Positions 36,697-43,770 of a stretch of DNA of 64,000 nucleotides are shown piece after piece. Numbering within the stretch: the stretch's first letter is position 1; each line of letters starts with the position of its first letter. The notes beneath the pieces were generated by a model, which saw only the letters and a list, made by a program, of their open reading frames with translations, made no database searches and was not told the origin of the DNA. Origin of the DNA: Bacillus sp. CECT 9360. GTDB lineage: Bacteria; Bacillota; Bacilli; Bacillales; DSM-1321. Both the position numbers and the translations under genes were made by a program. The stretch is from the NCBI RefSeq assembly GCF_918741275.1, contig NZ_CAKKNA010000015.1, positions 1-64,000 on the forward strand. Reading direction: 5' to 3'.

Positions 36697-36900
36697 TTAT
36701 TCTTTGTATTGCGGTTCTTCTTGGACAATTTCATCTACACGCGGAGATAACTTATCAACAATTTGCTGCGTTTGTTGAGCGGCTTCTTCATAAAGTTGTT
36801 TTGCCTGTTCGTTATCAGTACCAAGTGCGAACGTTTCGAAGCTTGCCTGCGCACTTTTCAATCCTGCAAGTGTTGTCTTGACATCTGAAATCACAGTCAT
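36697..36900 (-). CDS. DUF1657 small protein (upstream copy)
   Basis: Soluble protein of 67 residues (MTVISDVKTTLAGLKSAQAS, then EEAAQQTQQIVDKLSPRVDE), predicted helical hairpin of the DUF1657 family. It leads the spoVA2mob-like cluster and is followed by its own terminator. Good RBS (GGGAGGAAATGAAAC before ATG 36900). Upstream, GCATA and CATTATT about 15 bp apart weakly resemble a sigma-G promoter; the spacing is shorter than usual, so this is tentative. Confidence 0.82.
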   Translation of the reverse strand: MTVISDVKTTLAGLKSAQASFETFALGTDNEQAKQLYEEAAQQTQQIVDKLSPRVDEIVQEEPQYKE

Positions 36901-37130
36901 GTTTCATTTCCTCCCTTGGTTTATTCAATTACAATAATAGAATAATGTTTTTCCATCCTTTTTATGCATCTGAGTATCATCCAGAATAAGTAAAAATCGG
37001 GAATTATATAACTCGTGTGGAATTAAATGACTATTGAACAGTTAAAGAAAACTCGTCAATTGACGAGCCCTAAGGCGGAGATTAAACGTAGTTGCACCTA
37101 TAAAGAAAGGGAAGTTTATACTTTCCTGCC

Positions 37131-37156
37131 AAAAAAAGACGCCGAAGCGCCTTTTT
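37131..37156 (-). terminator. terminator of the YpzG-like gene
   Basis: AAGGCG-CTTCGG-CGTCTT (one G-U pair) followed by TTTTT on the minus strand. Confidence 0.6.
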
Positions 37157-37177
37157 CATTTTATTATGTGGTATCCC

Positions 37178-37333
37178 TTACCAATGATGCGCTTTTGCGT
37201 TGCTTCTCAGGATGATGTTGGTTTGCGACATTTGCGTATGGCCATTCACCTGGGACTTCGAACGCTTCGGTCTGGTCCAATTATGGCGAAATAGCTCAGA
37301 GTGCGGATCAACATATCGACCTTGGTAACCCAT
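37178..37333 (-). CDS. YpzG-like small protein
   Basis: A 51-residue frame with start MGYQGRYVDPHSELFRHNW, then RPKRSKSQVNGHTQMSQTN and the end RSNAKAHHW. GAGGTGA lies five bases before the ATG and a terminator follows 20 bp after the stop. The PKxSxxQVNGxTQ-SQ pattern recalls the Bacillus YpzG family of short basic proteins, found in spore formers and of unknown function. The assignment is from memory of the pattern. Frames on the other strand over the same DNA lack a ribosome binding site. Confidence 0.65.
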   Translation of the reverse strand: MGYQGRYVDPHSELFRHNWTRPKRSKSQVNGHTQMSQTNIILRSNAKAHHW

Positions 37334-37522
37334 CTAATCACCTCATCGCAGGATACATTCGATATTCATTCCGAATATCACATTTAGGATTTGTCAGGAA
37401 CATGAACTTACACACTGAAAATAATTCCTCTTAGCCACAGCTTAATCTGCATCATTTGATTTTTTCCCTTAGCCTTGTAATGTTTACAAGAATTTCTGCT
37501 ACAGAAATAACCTGTAATGGAT

Positions 37523-37556
37523 AAAAAAACACACTTAACTTCAAGCTAAGTGTGAA
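37523..37556 (-). terminator. terminator of the flavin reductase gene
   Basis: CACACTTA-GCTTGAAGT-TAAGTGTG followed by TTTTTTTA on the minus strand. Confidence 0.8.
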
Positions 37557-37596
37557 TCATCAATATTTGTCGTTTTATTCCGATTGCCCAGGCAAT

Positions 37597-38208
37597 TCAT
37601 CTGGGGCGTTCCAATGTAAAAGTATCGCCTACTTTTGAATAATGATTGCCTGCGAGCCGACTGACCGGTTTTAATCCATTAGCATCAATTCTGCCCTCAT
37701 GGTAAATAGATGGCTCAATATGATAAGCAACCACTTTGCCAATCAATAGATCACAGGCTGGCTCCAAGTCTGTACCTCCAAGCTTTATCGTTTGTTCGAG
37801 GAGGCATTCAAACCTTACTTTTGCTTCTCTTATTCCCGGAACCGAGATGGAACTGCTTGTGACCGTCGATAAACCTGACAAAGGGAGTTCACTTTCATCG
37901 AATGGCAGCTCTCTAGCCGTCTTATTAGCTGCCTCGACATTGTTCTGATCGGTGATATGGACGACGAATTCTCCTTTTTCAATCGCGTTTCTGGCTGTGT
38001 CCTTTTGTATTCCATTTCTCCGCTGGATCGAGAGCGAAAGCATCGGCGGGTTGGCACTGACAATATTAAAATAACTGAACGGGGCAATATTGATTACGCC
38101 TTGATCAGAAAGCGTCGTGACCAGGGCGACGGGTCTGGGGATGATGCTTCCCGTTAAAAACTTATAGTTTTCCCGCTCGCTCATTTTTTCAGGATTTAAT
38201 GAAATCAT
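37597..38208 (-). CDS. flavin reductase-like (flavoredoxin) FMN-binding protein
   Basis: FMN-binding split-barrel protein of 203 residues: NYKFLTGSIIPRPVALVTTL, INIAPFSYFNIVSANPPMLSLSI (FMN-contacting), then GEFVVHITDQ and KLGGTDLEPACDLLIGKV. Such proteins supply reduced flavin or act as oxidoreductases. It is the fourth gene of a tight minus-strand run (two VOC dioxygenases, esterase, this gene), 16 bp after the esterase, so it is likely part of the same MhqR-type operon. Substrate not known. Confidence 0.85.
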   Translation of the reverse strand: MISLNPEKMSERENYKFLTGSIIPRPVALVTTLSDQGVINIAPFSYFNIVSANPPMLSLSIQRRNGIQKDTARNAIEKGEFVVHITDQNNVEAANKTARELPFDESELPLSGLSTVTSSSISVPGIREAKVRFECLLEQTIKLGGTDLEPACDLLIGKVVAYHIEPSIYHEGRIDANGLKPVSRLAGNHYSKVGDTFTLERPR

Positions 38209-38224
38209 ATGTGCAAACCTCTTT

Positions 38225-38830
38225 CTAAAAGTTCTTTTGGAACCACGCCGCCCCAGCTTCCGCCTCCATCCTTGTCAGCTGATGGCCATGCTGCTCCCAA
38301 TGGATATCAACATTTGCTCCTGCATTTCTTAAAATGGCGACGAGATCTTCCGTTTCCTGCGGCGGGCAAATTGGGTCATTGCTGCCTGCGCCAATGAATA
38401 CCGGCACCCCAGTCAGTTCAGGGAGCTCGATTCCCCGTCTTGGAACCATTGGATGATGAAGAATCGCCCCTTTCAGTGAATCTTTATAATGGAAAAGCAG
38501 ACTGCCGGCAATATTAGCCCCATTTGAATAACCGACTGCCACAACCTCGGAGCGGGAAAACCCGTATTGTTTCGCGGCGCTTCCCAAAAATTCGTTCAAT
38601 TCCTTCGTTCGGTAAATCAAGTCCTCTTCATCAAAAACACCTTCGGCGAGTCTCCGAAAAAACCTTGGCATCCCGTTCTCCAAAACGTTCCCTCTTACAC
38701 TCAGAACCGGAGATTGCGGCGATATCATTTCCGCCAGTCCAAGCAAATCATTTTCTGTACCGCCTGTGCCGTGAAGAAGCAACAGCACAGGTGCCTCTTT
38801 CCCGCTTCCTTGTTTAAAAATATGTTTCAT
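38225..38830 (-). CDS. carboxylesterase of the MhqD type
   Basis: Alpha/beta hydrolase of 201 residues: LLLHGTGGTENDL (oxyanion loop), nucleophile in AVGYSNGANIA, acid in GSNDPICPP and base in WEQHGHQLTRME. In B. subtilis mhqD encodes a hydrolase of this kind beside mhqE/mhqO-type dioxygenases, under MhqR control, and answers methylhydroquinone and catechol stress. Here the start codon directly follows the dioxygenase stop. A role in clearing ring-cleavage or quinone products is inferred. Confidence 0.82.
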   Translation of the reverse strand: MKHIFKQGSGKEAPVLLLLHGTGGTENDLLGLAEMISPQSPVLSVRGNVLENGMPRFFRRLAEGVFDEEDLIYRTKELNEFLGSAAKQYGFSRSEVVAVGYSNGANIAGSLLFHYKDSLKGAILHHPMVPRRGIELPELTGVPVFIGAGSNDPICPPQETEDLVAILRNAGANVDIHWEQHGHQLTRMEAEAGAAWFQKNF

Positions 38831-39781
38831 CTATTCTAGATCCTCCTTTAGTACCCTTGCTTCAGCAGGAAGAAGAGTTCTTTCCAGCTTGGGACGTCTT
38901 TCCTCCAGCCACGGAGGCAGCAAAAGCCCTTTGCCCATCTCTTCCGCTGATTCATCCCTTGTAAATCCCGGGGGATCAGTGGCGATTTCAAACAGAATCC
39001 CGCCCTCTTCCCTGAAGTAAACGGCATTAAAATACTGGCGGTCAATGATCGGGGTCACTCTGTATCCTTGATTATCGAGGTATTGCCTCCAGCTTTCATG
39101 GTCACCGAAATCATCTGCCCGCCAGGCGATATGATGGACCGTGCCTACCCCCATTGAACCCGGGGGTAACTTCGTCCGGCTTACATCAATGATATTGCCA
39201 ATGTCATCCGCTGTTCGAAATCTTGTTAAATCATCTTCATCCCCAACTTTATCAAGTCCCATCACATTTGTGAGTACAGTCATTGTCTTTTCCGGGTTCG
39301 CAGATAAAAGCACTGCACCGCCAAACCCCTTAATGGCTACTTCAGCAGACACCCCTCCAAAGGACCATTTGCTGTCAGTCCCTTCCTTGCGGGCTACCAA
39401 TTCAAGCTGTAAACCATGAGGGTCTTCGAAAGCCAGATAGTCCTCTCCGAATCTGTTTCGTTTTTCAAAAGCGACTTTAAACTTTTTCAGGCGCCTTTCC
39501 CAGAAACTGAGGGTTCCCTCTTGAACAACATAGGAAATTATCCCCACCTGGCCTGATCCTATTTTTCCCTTATAGGCATTCGGCCAGGGAAAGAAGGTGA
39601 TAATGGTTCCCGGACTGCCCGCTTCATTGCCGAAGTAAAGGTGATAAGTGCCTGGATCGTCAAAGTTCACCGTCTTTTTGACCAGCCTTAATCCTAACAC
39701 ACCGGCATAGAAATCAACGTTTTCCTGCGGATTCCCGACTATCGCGGTGATATGGTGTATCCCTGTGGTCTGTTTCTTCAT
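38831..39781 (-). CDS. ring-cleaving dioxygenase (VOC, MhqO/MhqA-like), second copy
   Basis: Two-module vicinal-oxygen-chelate protein of 316 residues. Module 1 opens GIHHITAIVGNPQENVDFYAGVLG with a metal-ligand His and shows TYHLYFGNEAGSPG. Module 2 has VGTVHHIAWRADDFGDHESW and GILFEIATDPPGF with a ligand Glu. This matches the MhqA/MhqE/MhqO group that degrades hydroquinone- or catechol-type compounds. RBS AAGGAGAA before ATG 39781. It lies 32 bp after its paralogue and abuts the esterase gene. Confidence 0.85.
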   Translation of the reverse strand: MKKQTTGIHHITAIVGNPQENVDFYAGVLGLRLVKKTVNFDDPGTYHLYFGNEAGSPGTIITFFPWPNAYKGKIGSGQVGIISYVVQEGTLSFWERRLKKFKVAFEKRNRFGEDYLAFEDPHGLQLELVARKEGTDSKWSFGGVSAEVAIKGFGGAVLLSANPEKTMTVLTNVMGLDKVGDEDDLTRFRTADDIGNIIDVSRTKLPPGSMGVGTVHHIAWRADDFGDHESWRQYLDNQGYRVTPIIDRQYFNAVYFREEGGILFEIATDPPGFTRDESAEEMGKGLLLPPWLEERRPKLERTLLPAEARVLKEDLE

Positions 39782-39813
39782 GTCCAGTTCTCCTTTTTGA
39801 ATGCATGTCCCAT

Positions 39814-40776
39814 TTAATTGCTCGTATCAAGCGGCTTTAATTTCGCCTCGATGATGGAACGCTTATCTTCCAGGAAGGGCGGCAGCGCAAGAGACTCTCC
39901 CAGATGCTCGAACTCTTCATCGGTATCGAAACCGGGTCCGTCCGTTGCCAATTCAAAGAGAATCCCGTTCGGTTCCCTAAAATAGAGTGACCGAAAGTAG
40001 AAGCGGTCGACAAAACCGGAATTCGGTATGTGTGCTGCCTTGATTTTTTTAACCCACTGCTGCATTTCTTCTTCATCTTTCACCCTGAATGCGACATGGT
40101 GAACACCGCCGCGGCCAAGACGTTCCTTTGGCAAATCATTTCTCTCCTCAATATGGACTTCTGCGCCAGTACCGCCTTCGCCTGTTTCATAAACGACAAT
40201 CTCACCTTGCCCGGAAGGATATTTTCCTTTTTCCCGAAACCCGAGAATATTGGTCAAGTTGTCTGCGGTTAAACTTAAATCACGTACGGTGAGTTTCACA
40301 GGCCCTAACCCAAGTATTCCATACTCCGCGGGAATCGGACTCCTGTCCCATGGTTTCCCGCCACGGACCCCTTCATTATTTTCATCGGAAACAAGAACTA
40401 ATCGCTGTCCTTCAAAGTCTCTAAACGGTAAGGCTTTCCGATTGAACCTATCTGCAATTTCTCCGTGTTCAATGTTTAATTCCTCAAAACGTTTCGTCCA
40501 AAACACCAATGCTCGATTATTTTTCACTCGTAATGATAATTCTGAGATACTGTTCGTACCTTCATGAGTCCGGGCAGCATTCGGTATTTCAAAAAAGGTT
40601 ACCTCTGTACCCGGATTACCGCTTTCATCTCCGTAAAATAAATGATAGACCGAGATGTCATCCTGGTTGACGGTTTTTTTTATTAGTCTCATCCCTAACG
40701 TCTTCGTATAGAAATGATAATTTTCCGGGGCTTTTGCGGTTAGGGACGAAACATGATGAATCCCTTTTAATTCCAT
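39814..40776 (-). CDS. ring-cleaving dioxygenase (VOC, MhqO/MhqE-like), first copy
   Basis: VOC-superfamily protein of 320 residues: GIHHVSSLTAKAPENYHFYTKTLGMRL, VYHLFYGDESGNPGTEVTFF, GGVHHVAFRVKDEEEMQQWV and NGILFELATDGPGFD, giving the His/Glu metal sites of the two modules. It resembles its downstream neighbour along its length, so the pair arose by duplication. The ATG at 40776 follows GAGGTGATTGATC. It is the first gene after the MhqR-type operator at 40824-40841 and thus probably induced by quinone-type electrophiles. Confidence 0.85.
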   Translation of the reverse strand: MELKGIHHVSSLTAKAPENYHFYTKTLGMRLIKKTVNQDDISVYHLFYGDESGNPGTEVTFFEIPNAARTHEGTNSISELSLRVKNNRALVFWTKRFEELNIEHGEIADRFNRKALPFRDFEGQRLVLVSDENNEGVRGGKPWDRSPIPAEYGILGLGPVKLTVRDLSLTADNLTNILGFREKGKYPSGQGEIVVYETGEGGTGAEVHIEERNDLPKERLGRGGVHHVAFRVKDEEEMQQWVKKIKAAHIPNSGFVDRFYFRSLYFREPNGILFELATDGPGFDTDEEFEHLGESLALPPFLEDKRSIIEAKLKPLDTSN

Positions 40777-40823
40777 GATCAATCACCTCATTATAGAATG
40801 TACCCTACTTTTGCGGCACTCAT

Positions 40824-40841
40824 TATCTCGATATCGAGATA
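40824..40841. promoter_or_regulatory. MhqR-type operator
   Basis: TATCTCGATATCGAGATA is a perfect 18-bp palindrome that fits the MhqR box of B. subtilis (TATCTCGAATTCGAGATA in my recall), 48 bp upstream of the first dioxygenase start. A partial second copy, ATGTCTCGATTTAAAGAT, lies about 50 bp further out. A MarR-type repressor, encoded elsewhere, would bind here. Confidence 0.75.
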
Positions 40842-41117
40842 TCATCTTAAAAAAATAGGCTTTCGGTTTGATGTCTCGATTTAAAGATAAATGATATGAA
40901 GATAAATGTCAAACCATGAATACCCACAATCATTCTGAATAAGGAGCGTCTCGCAACGGTAGTGACCTTGTCCGACTGCTCCCTTGTGAGAAAATAAATC
41001 TGCAGCGAAAAAGAGGGTCCAAATGAACCCTCTTAAAGACACACCTTTGTATCTGTAAGATAAACTTATTCCAATGTATCAATATATGTAAAGGAAAGCT
41101 AATGAGCCCACAGAGCA

Positions 41118-41287
41118 TTACCTTTCCTTTCTCAACGGTCCAAAGAATTTTAACCCAGGAATGTTATTTTGGTTATGTCCCTCTCTTTTATCCGATTCAT
41201 TCACTCGTATATCGCTTTTATTTCCATAATCGGCCGTCAACTCTTCCAGTTTATCAATATATCCTCTATTAGGGTTTAAAAAAATTA
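41118..41287 (-). pseudogene. C-terminal fragment of an unidentified protein
   Basis: An open minus-strand frame reads LNPNRGYIDKLEELTADYG, then NKSDIRVNESDKREG, and ends GLKFFGPLRKER. It has no plausible start codon or ribosome binding site and begins exactly where a nitroreductase fragment begins on the other strand. It may be the tail of a deleted gene. I do not recognise the family. Confidence 0.3.
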
Positions 41288-41305
41288 GGAAGGTTCATCA
41301 ATGAC

Positions 41306-41467
41306 ATGCAACATTACAATCCGCTGATCGATGATTCGGTCAGGAGCGAATGGAATGTACCAAACAGCTGGAAGCTGATCGCCCAAATGCCATTTGGCAA
41401 GCCTACGGTGGAACCGGGGGATAAGGAATGCAGCTCTTTGGAAGATCGAGTGAAGTTTTACAATTAG
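41306..41467 (+). pseudogene. C-terminal remnant of a nitroreductase-family protein
   Basis: The frame QHYNPLIDDSVRSEWN, then WKLIAQMPFGKP and LEDRVKFYN ending at TAG 41467 is the recognisable C-terminus (about 50 of about 200 residues) of Frm2/Hbn1-type nitroreductases. The N-terminal three quarters are absent. A GGGGCTG/CAGCCCC hairpin (41472-41502) follows, probably the old terminator. The relic fits the electrophile-response character of the neighbourhood. Confidence 0.7.
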
Positions 41468-41528
41468 TAAAAGGGGCTGCTTTTGTTTAAAAAAGTCAGC
41501 CCCGCATGATTGGAATGTTGTTTTGTTT

Positions 41529-41846
41529 CTAATTCTCAACTGCCTCAAATGAGCGCAATGTTTTCTTTATATGATAAGGTCGCTCTCCGGCTTCCTTGCG
41601 CTTTTTATTCATATCTTTGTGCTCGTTAACATGTTCCTCTCTCGTGATCCACTTTTTAAAGTCTGCTTCGCTTTCCCACTTTGACACCATCACGTACTCA
41701 ACCGTTTCTGTATGTTCTTTTCGCCAGCGTTCAACCGCAATAATCCCTTTTACGGCCGACAATTCTTGTTTATCCTTCTTACCTTTTTCTTCTAAAATAT
41801 ATTCGTAATCTTTTTCAATTTCAAAGCTTGCATTCATGATAAACAT
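41529..41846 (-). CDS. heme-degrading monooxygenase of the IsdG/HmoA family
   Basis: ABM-fold protein of about 105 residues: MFIMNASFEIEKDYEYILEE, GIIAVERWRKEHTETVEYVMVSKWESEADFKKWI and HIKKTLRSFE. The size and WESEADFKKW motif fit IsdG/HmoA, dimeric cytosolic enzymes that open heme and free iron. A near-consensus Fur box lies 25 bp upstream, supporting an iron-starvation role. Start ATG 41846 with GGGGAGA upstream; ATG 41837 is an alternative. Confidence 0.8.
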   Translation of the reverse strand: MFIMNASFEIEKDYEYILEEKGKKDKQELSAVKGIIAVERWRKEHTETVEYVMVSKWESEADFKKWITREEHVNEHKDMNKKRKEAGERPYHIKKTLRSFEAVEN

Positions 41847-41870
41847 TGAACAATGTCTCCCCATTCCTTT

Positions 41871-41889
41871 GATAATGATTCTCATTATA
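41871..41889. promoter_or_regulatory. Fur box
   Basis: GATAATGATTCTCATTATA matches the 19-bp Fur consensus GATAATGATAATCATTATC at all but three positions. It is placed in the promoter of the IsdG-family gene and would give iron repression. Confidence 0.75.
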
Positions 41890-41988
41890 TTTTACAGTGC
41901 ATAAAAGAAAAAGAGAAGCAAAATACCCCCCTTTTTTGTGAATCTGTTTTACACTAAGGTATAGACTAATGTGGAGGTGGAGGTATCT

Positions 41989-42441
41989 ATGACCGAACAT
42001 CATTTTCATCTAAAAGCAAATTGGCCCGGTTTAAGAAATGACGTCGGCGAAATCGAAACCGGAAATTTACAAACGAAAATATCGATTCCACCAGAAATGG
42101 ACGGTCCTGGTATCGGTACTAATCCAGATGAAATGCTTCTCGGAGCTGCGGCTACGTGTTATATCATTACCCTGGCTGCAATGATGGAACGGAGCAAGCT
42201 TGCAAAAAAAGGATTAACAATGGCGTCGGAAGGAATCGTGGATATAACAAACGGAGTGATTTCTTATAAAAAAATCATACATCGTCCAAAAATAGTCTTA
42301 GAAAGCCATGCAACTGATAGAGAAATCAGCCTTGCTCAGCGACTTGCTGAAAAAGCTGAGACCTCCTGCATGATTTCACGTGCGATTCAAGGAAATGTGG
42401 CCATTGAACTGGAAATTGATATCCAACTTGAAGAGAAATAA
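41989..42441 (+). CDS. OsmC/Ohr family peroxiredoxin-like protein
   Basis: Protein of 150 residues with the two conserved redox cysteines of the OsmC family: Cys in LLGAAATCYIITLAAMME and Cys in AEKAETSCMISRAIQGN. These proteins reduce organic hydroperoxides. RBS GGAGGTGGAGG before ATG 41989, which is preferred to an ATG six codons upstream. It is divergent from the Fur-controlled gene and close to the quinone-response operon, in keeping with oxidative defence. Confidence 0.88.
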   Translation: MTEHHFHLKANWPGLRNDVGEIETGNLQTKISIPPEMDGPGIGTNPDEMLLGAAATCYIITLAAMMERSKLAKKGLTMASEGIVDITNGVISYKKIIHRPKIVLESHATDREISLAQRLAEKAETSCMISRAIQGNVAIELEIDIQLEEK

Positions 42442-42470
42442 GTTATAAGGGGCAGTTTAAATTCTCCTCT

Positions 42471-42511
42471 AAAAAAAGACTAAAGAATCGTTCACTCTTT
42501 AGTCTTTTTTT
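42471..42511. terminator. bidirectional terminator between OsmC and YkuS genes
   Basis: AAAGACTAAAGA/TCTTTAGTCTTT stem with A and T tracts on both sides, serving the convergent genes. Confidence 0.9.
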
Positions 42512-42512
42512 A

Positions 42513-42755
42513 CTATTGAATTCTATTTTCTACTTGCTGGCAAACTTCATCTGCCGTCAACCCGTTCGCTTCAATAACCGACCCCTGAATGGAAGTGTCC
42601 TGCATTCCCATTACATTGGAATCTAAGCCCGTAATCACACAGAAATCACAGCCCTGAGTGTCAGACTCCTGTTTCAACTCGACCACATCATGTCCTTTGT
42701 CCCGTAAAGCCTGTTGGATATTGCTAAGGGATTGCTCAACACCAATTCTCGCCAT
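42513..42755 (-). CDS. ykuS: UPF0180 family protein YkuS
   Basis: Small protein of 80 residues that reads closely like B. subtilis Yku[59 protein letters not shown]. Function unknown; conserved in Bacillus. The ATG at 42755 follows a GGAGGAGGTG site. No partner gene is evident. Confidence 0.88.
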   Translation of the reverse strand: MARIGVEQSLSNIQQALRDKGHDVVELKQESDTQGCDFCVITGLDSNVMGMQDTSIQGSVIEANGLTADEVCQQVENRIQ

Positions 42756-42812
42756 GCTAACACCTCCTCCATCATTTAAAATGCCCCACCCGCCCGATTT
42801 CTATGTATAGAA

Positions 42813-42842
42813 TCCACCGTAAATAGAGAAAGTAACGGTGGA
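42813..42842 (+). promoter_or_regulatory. leader hairpin covering the RBS of the YuzL-like gene
   Basis: TCCACCGT (42813-42820) and ACGGTGGA (42835-42842) are exact complements. The right arm includes part of the GGTGGAGGTG ribosome binding site of the gene at 42857. It could limit translation if it lies within the transcript. Confidence 0.45.
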
Positions 42843-42856
42843 GGTGACAGGCATCC

Positions 42857-42991
42857 ATGAACCATAAACGTAAAAAGGATCCGTCAACGATTGGGTTAGG
42901 ATCATCCCAGGTAGAAGGTCAAGGAACAACCAACCAGGAAACTGGTGCAGCACGCGTTTCCTCAGCAAACAAAAAACAAAAAAGAGACTGA
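42857..42991 (+). CDS. YuzL-like small protein
   Basis: A 44-residue basic, polar protein (MNHKRKKDPSTIGLGSSQ, then VEGQGTTNQETG, ending SSANKKQKRD). It has a very strong ribosome binding site (GGTGGAGGTG) and its own terminator. KKDPS-x-x-G-x-x-x-x-Q-V-x-G resembles the Bacillus YuzL family; such proteins may be spore-associated, but function is unknown. Assignment is by pattern memory. Confidence 0.65.
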   Translation: MNHKRKKDPSTIGLGSSQVEGQGTTNQETGAARVSSANKKQKRD

Positions 42992-42999
42992 ATAAGGCC

Positions 43000-43040
43000 T
43001 CCCTTTTAAGATTCCTTTGTTGATCTTAAAAGGGATTTTT
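43000..43040 (+). terminator. terminator of the YuzL-like gene
   Basis: TCCCTTTTAAGAT and ATCTTAAAAGGGA arms followed by TTTTT. Confidence 0.85.
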
Positions 43041-43132
43041 CTGTTTGAAGATGTAGCCAATTTCAGTCTGTGGTATCGGCTTTTTCCATTTCGAAGCTTG
43101 AGATTTCTACTTTGGTTTTTATTGCTAAAATT

Positions 43133-43216
43133 GATTTGGATAATAAATGCTGCGTTTGGATAATAAACTCTGTGATTTGGATAAACGGCCCAATTCAGAT
43201 AATAAAGGCTAAACTG
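43133..43216. repeat. short intergenic array, TTTGGATAATAAA word at 20-21 nt period
   Basis: GGATAATAAA or variants start at 43138, 43158, 43179 (ggataaacgg) and 43198 (agataataaa). Intervening bases differ. It lies downstream of the small gene at 43270-43419 and beyond the YuzL-like terminator. Confidence 0.65.
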
Positions 43217-43269
43217 GCAACCCTGCACTTCGTTCTAAAAGCTAAAATAAAAATAATCAAACGAATTTA

Positions 43270-43419
43270 TTAAAGATTTTGCTTTCTTACCTCGTTTTCC
43301 GTTTTCATATCGTTTATTTCCTCATCTGAAACACCTTTAATCTGTGCTCCCCTCTCAAGAGACATATCATTTGCTTTCTGGTTATTATTCGGGGCTGCCT
43401 GTTCATTCCATTTGTCCAT
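43270..43419 (-). CDS. small hypothetical hydrophilic protein
   Basis: A 49-residue charged protein (MDKWNEQAAPNNNQKAND, ending DMKTENEVRKQNL) with an excellent ribosome binding site (GTAAGGAGGATCGTT before ATG 43419). No domain recognised. Low complexity and small size resemble small spore or stationary-phase proteins of Bacillus. It is divergent from another small protein gene. Confidence 0.6.
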   Translation of the reverse strand: MDKWNEQAAPNNNQKANDMSLERGAQIKGVSDEEINDMKTENEVRKQNL

Positions 43420-43539
43420 AACGATCCTCCTTACATCTGACTCACTCTCCATTCTTCCACCAATTGCTTCCGGTCATCCAATAATGGGAATGCATATTTT
43501 CGTTTGTAGGTTAAAAGCTAAATTCAGGAGGTGCTTACG

Positions 43540-43737
43540 ATGGAACCAAGACAACCAGGCAATAAAAATATGCCCGATTTTAAGGAACTGAACGACCGGA
43601 TTATCGCTGAATCATCAGATAGCCCGCGGCTGGTCATCAAGACAAACTTGGATGAAGACAATGTGAAAAATGAAAATCCTTATGCACGACAAGGTGAAGA
43701 TACAAATACTCTGCTTCGCGATTATTTCGATGAATAG
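43540..43737 (+). CDS. small hypothetical acidic protein
   Basis: A 65-residue hydrophilic protein (MEPRQPGNKNMPDFKELND, PRLVIKTNLDEDN, ending LLRDYFDE). CAGGAGGTG lies before ATG 43540. No family recognised. A terminator shared with corA follows. Confidence 0.6.
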   Translation: MEPRQPGNKNMPDFKELNDRIIAESSDSPRLVIKTNLDEDNVKNENPYARQGEDTNTLLRDYFDE

Positions 43738-43767
43738 GAAAAAGGCCTCCATAACGGAAGGCCTTTC
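43738..43767. terminator. bidirectional terminator between the small gene and corA
   Basis: AAAGGCCTCC-ATAAC-GGAAGGCCTTT stem with A/T tracts on both sides. Confidence 0.8.
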
Positions 43768-43770
43768 TGC

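Noticed and set aside
37027..37215. 62-codon plus-strand frame beginning MTIEQLKKTRQL
   Set aside because: No ribosome binding site, runs through a terminator hairpin, and is antisense to the better supported YpzG-like gene.
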